Origin: Oasisia sp. SBJ-2009
Lineage: Eukaryota > Annelida > Polychaeta > Sabellida > Siboglinidae
Assembly: GCA_964017155.1 (NCBI GenBank)
Contig: OZ024863.1
Coordinates: 46,121,864 to 46,185,863, forward strand
Direction of reading: 5' to 3'
Length of the DNA: 64,000 nt
The notes below the pieces were generated by a model. That model saw only the letters and a list, made by a program, of their open reading frames with translations, was not told the DNA's origin and searched no databases. Shown piece by piece: positions 60,603-64,000 of this stretch. The translations under genes were made by a program, and so were the position numbers. Position 1 is the stretch's first letter. Every line of letters starts with the position of its first letter.

Positions 60603-60930
60603 AAATTCTTATATAGTGCAGCTATCTATGCAGTCAGAGCACTTTACACTATACTTCCCTGGCAGACCTGTTCAATCAACCACCATCTCAACTTCTCTGG
60701 GAAGCATCCAGCCATTCTACAATTAATGCACGAAGGTTGCTCGTACACATATCCACCACAGTTAGGTACTCATTCATACATCCGAGTGAACTGGAGCAAT
60801 GTAGAGTGAAAAACTTGCCCAAGGTTTTAACACCGCAGCACAGGATTCTAACCCAGGTTTTCTTAGCCAAGAGTCCAAAGCTGGGATACCCCTAAGCCCT
60901 ACCCCTGGCCTGAGCCATAGTGCTCTATAT
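60603..60930 (-). mobile_element. tRNA-derived SINE (copy 4)
   Basis: Tail ttcttatatagtgcag, body gagcaatgtagagtgaaaaa and the box region (acaggattctaacccaggtt) on the + strand as complement. The head has an extra ~18-bp insertion (gggatacccctaagccct). It lies in the leader region of zinc-finger gene B. Confidence 0.82.
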
Positions 60931-62741
60931 TACAATAGATCTTGTTTAATTTGTCATTCCAATTTTATAATGATACAATTCAAACGGATTTAGACAAACA
61001 AATGTATTTAAAAATCGTTAATAAATCATCTAAATCTGCTGCATCAGTTGTCTAACTTCTTACATCTATGATTTCACTCACTTCAGTCACATTCAGTCTC
61101 ATGCAGTGCTGTTATAAGCCTGTTAGTGTTAGTGTTACTGTCACTGACTGAATGAGTCACGAGTGTACGGAGACAGCGAGTCGAGTGCGAAAATATATCG
61201 TGTGCGTTGCTTTCACACTTGACGCATGCATACAGATAACCATATATACATTTGACCGTATTGCCCAACAGTACAACTAAAACGTTACCGCGTACCAACT
61301 AGGTAGAAATGTCGCTGTATAAATAGTATCATAGATGTACAACGTCGAATAACCCAGAAATTTGTTTTCCAGCAGAAATTCTACACCCACAATCACGCCA
61401 TCTGTCGAAAATCCTTGTCACTAATATTAGGCCCTAATATTAACAAATTAAACCACCAGATGGCTGTAGTGGTCCACTCTCACTGTTCTTCCTTTTAGTT
61501 TTGACACAAAAGACAAAATTAAGAACTGAGCCCATTGCTAAAACAACTACACGTTCGTTTAAATTTTCTGTGATAAAATGTGAAATACGAAGCATGTTTA
61601 ATCGCTCTTATGAATTGTAACAGAGATAGTAGAGCTCTCTTTGCAATGCGCTAGTGTTGCCACCTAGTGTACATATTAGATTCTAAAACGTCTAAAAAAT
61701 AATTGGTTACGTAAATATTCTTTTAAAATGTTAAATTAATAGGACAGGTCGTATATTTTACTGAAAAACATTTCAGACTAATGGTATATTTATAGGAATA
61801 GCAAATAATCTTTCAAAACTTGTGCCAAGGATGACAAATATAATGAAGGACAGGGTATCATGAAATATGAATAACTAGTATAATAATGTAAGATAACTAA
61901 TTATTTTTTAATAGCAAATTCACTTAGCTAATGTGTTGGTTAAATATATAGAGTTTGACCAAAAAGTAAAATGAAAGGAAATATACGTCAATCACCACAA
62001 TCACTTTATTGACAACAAGAACAGACACGTTGCCTAGCTGTCAGGTAATTTGCTGTTGTTGAGTAGAAACCATGTCGCATCCTTAATCCGGAGGTACTGC
62101 TTGGATACCGAGCCAAGCGAGGCGTCTTGGTCGTTTGTTTACAGGTTGGGAAGGCCACCTTTTAATGTAATTTTGTTTTTAAGGAGTTCGTCAAATAACG
62201 TTAGTAATTATGCAATGTACGGCTGTACTTGTTGATTCTAAAAATCGACATCTTAGAACTTAATCGAAGTTTCTCGCGGGACCTAGTAGGACACATGCTA
62301 CTTATTAAGGATCCAGGTAGGTTTTTTCTTTCGTTCCCTCCTATAATCACGGACTTTATTATAATAATTATATAAAATAAACACGAGCTAAAACAACATG
62401 TATTTAAAGGTAACACTTCCATGTACCACAGTTATATCAGTAATAAACTATATTGAGTCAAGATCAATGTATAATTTAAATGCAAATAATTAACTTTTTA
62501 CATGGTAAAGCAAATGTGTTTGATCAGATTTTATTTGGGTCATGTATCATGATACACGTCCTATAAATAAAATGTACACACACACGCACACACGCACAAA
62601 CAAACACACAAACACACACACATACACACATTAGTGATATGTAATTATATATTCATTATTAAAAATAGTAACTTAATTAGTAATTATAATTATATAATAA
62701 TATTTATCATTAATATTATATAATTTATTGTTTCATTGCAG
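60931..62741. promoter_or_regulatory. Upstream region of zinc-finger gene B and of the next gene
   Basis: Intergenic between the - strand zinc-finger gene and the + strand gene starting near 62742. CTCF-like sites: gccatctgtcga (61397, -), ccaccagatggc (61453, + and a full match to CCASYAGRKGGC) and gccacctagtgt (61659, -). A CA-rich tract lies at 62577-62629. No other feature seen. Confidence 0.45.
62577..62629. repeat. CA-rich microsatellite
   Basis: Imperfect CA tract with caaa interruptions. Confidence 0.9.
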
Positions 62742-64000
62742 CACATCCTGGTTTGTGGAAGTTGTGAGATAGCCAGCATGGCGTCGGGTGTTAACGTGAC
62801 TTGTCCCGACTGCAAACTTCGCTTCCCGTCTATGAAACTATATCTGAAGCACAGGGAAAAGTTCTGTGTTAAACATGACACAAATGAAGTCAAATCACAG
62901 AGATCTCACATAAAAAGAGTATGTGAAAAAGTGCAATGATTATTTATATATACTTTACTGCTGTTGTATCATGTCGCAACAAACCTCTAAGAATAAGGTT
63001 AAATACTTATTTAAATTATTGTTCAAAAACACCATGTTTGTAAGTAGAAATACCAAAAAAGAAAATTTAAAACACAATTTTAATTGTTTCTTTAATTAAC
63101 TAAATAAATTTGTCATTAATTCATGGACATAACCAATTTCCCACTGAATTCACAACTCAGTTACTTTGTATGTTTTCATAATTCTTGCTCACTCAGATCC
63201 TTGGTAAAATACGTTTGTTCTTTTCTTCTTCTTCAGATGTTGGATGAACTGGCAGATAGAAAGGCACAGAGAAACACACCATGGCACTCAATAGTTCAAG
63301 GACGCCAAAGCACTGATCATTATCAACCAGTCTGTATCAGCATATTATTTTTGATATGATTGATGGTCACGATTTTTTGTTTGGCTATATTATTATAATG
63401 CTTTTTAGTGGATCCTCCAGCCAACAGCCAATTAATTTGGGGGTCAATATGTTTCTCATTAACAACTGCCATATAGTATTTGATATATAAGTACCAATTT
63501 AATGTTTTCATTTTGAATTAACTTATCCGTTAGTCAACTCACTTAATGAATAAATTGATCAGCATCATATCAAATCAATAATAATTCTTATTTTGACAGA
63601 CTTCTGCATCTTCTATTATCTATAAATGATAAATAAGTGTTGTTATATAGCTTACTTTTGCTAACCACCATTTCATTAGGATATGTAAATCTTTTTATGT
63701 GTTGCATGTTTTCTCACAGTATAATATGCTTAGTTGGTTTATTTTCGTTTTCCAATAATTAATTATGATAGAGCTACTTATGTTTTATACTAATTCTCAG
63801 TTTTCTAAAGATGTAACTCTACTGGTTTCTTCACAAGTAAATTTAACTTTATACTTTATTTGAACCTTCCTGAATCTGTATTTGCTTTATGTGCATTAGT
63901 GGCATAGTTTCTTATTGCAGACTACAAATAGATCTACTAATGATGAGCTAGATCGGAGGTCATTTGCTAGCTCTGCGAGCCTCAGCATACAGCTGCCATC
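62742..64000 (+). CDS. C2HC-finger protein, 5' part, perhaps CCDC17-like (partial)
   Basis: Three exons can be joined in phase 0: 62742-62918 (acceptor at 62741, ATG at 62778), 63237-~63329 and 63921 to the window edge, open. The start reads MASGVNVTCPDCKLRFPSMK, with C-x2-C, His and Cys completing a C2HC-like finger (CPDC..KH..FC). That form, at the amino end of a longer protein, resembles CCDC17-type proteins, but the match is from memory of the general pattern and weak. Exon 2 (LDELADRKAQRNTPWHS) is helical. The donor of exon 2 is a weak GTCTGT. The end of the gene lies beyond the window, and an upstream exon exists because 62742 begins after an acceptor. Confidence 0.5.

Overview
This window is nuclear DNA from an animal. 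It has introns with GT..AG borders, short exons, CpG-rich promoters, long AT- and CA-type microsatellites, and many SINE, LINE, Penelope and cut-and-paste transposon remains. Gene content (LTV1, SMAP-type ArfGAP, TFIIF beta, C2H2 zinc-finger arrays, a claudin-like protein) and the AT-rich, repeat-laden introns fit a marine invertebrate, perhaps a lophotrochozoan such as a mollusc. That placement is an inference; nothing in the window fixes the phylum. No bacterial operons, CRISPR arrays, rRNA genes or convincing tRNA genes were seen.

Layout. (1) 1.6-4.0 kb, + strand: a three-exon four-pass membrane protein of the claudin/PMP22 type. (2) 6.1-12.1 kb, - strand: a spliced, open HARBI1-like (PIF/Harbinger) transposase. 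Its second intron holds a 1.2-kb 24-bp minisatellite and a TTAA-flanked MITE. (3) 12.2-14.8 kb: an RTE-like LINE insertion with an internal inversion and a 14-bp target-site duplication, lodged between the HARBI1-like gene and GTF2F2. (4) 15.2-22.5 kb, + strand: GTF2F2 (TFIIF beta/RAP30), eight exons, with a MITE in intron 1 and a Penelope-like fragment in intron 7. (5) 26.2-27.3 kb, - strand: an unrecognised 356-residue protein made of nineteen ~14-residue W-x-F repeats. (6) 28.7-39.9 kb, + strand: a SMAP1/2-type ArfGAP with about twelve exons, convergent with (7) LTV1, - strand, 41.3-51.1 kb, eleven exons. LTV1 introns carry a near-identical inverted copy of one of its own exons, a 910-bp snap-back transposon and other insertions. 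(8) 54.0-60.5 kb, - strand: two tandem paralogous C2H2 zinc-finger genes with 15 and about 19 fingers. (9) 62.7 kb to the end, + strand: the 5' part of a gene encoding a C2HC-finger protein, possibly CCDC17-like.

The conserved genes act in separate housekeeping processes: Pol II initiation (GTF2F2), 40S ribosome assembly and export (LTV1), and Arf6/clathrin traffic (SMAP). They do not form one pathway. The most novel items are the W-x-F repeat protein, the LTV1 exon inverted duplication, the inverted LINE in what looks like a divergent promoter, and the self-complementary 910-bp element. Exon borders were read by eye from GT/AG sites, reading frame and recall of family sequence patterns; no alignment or transcript data were available.
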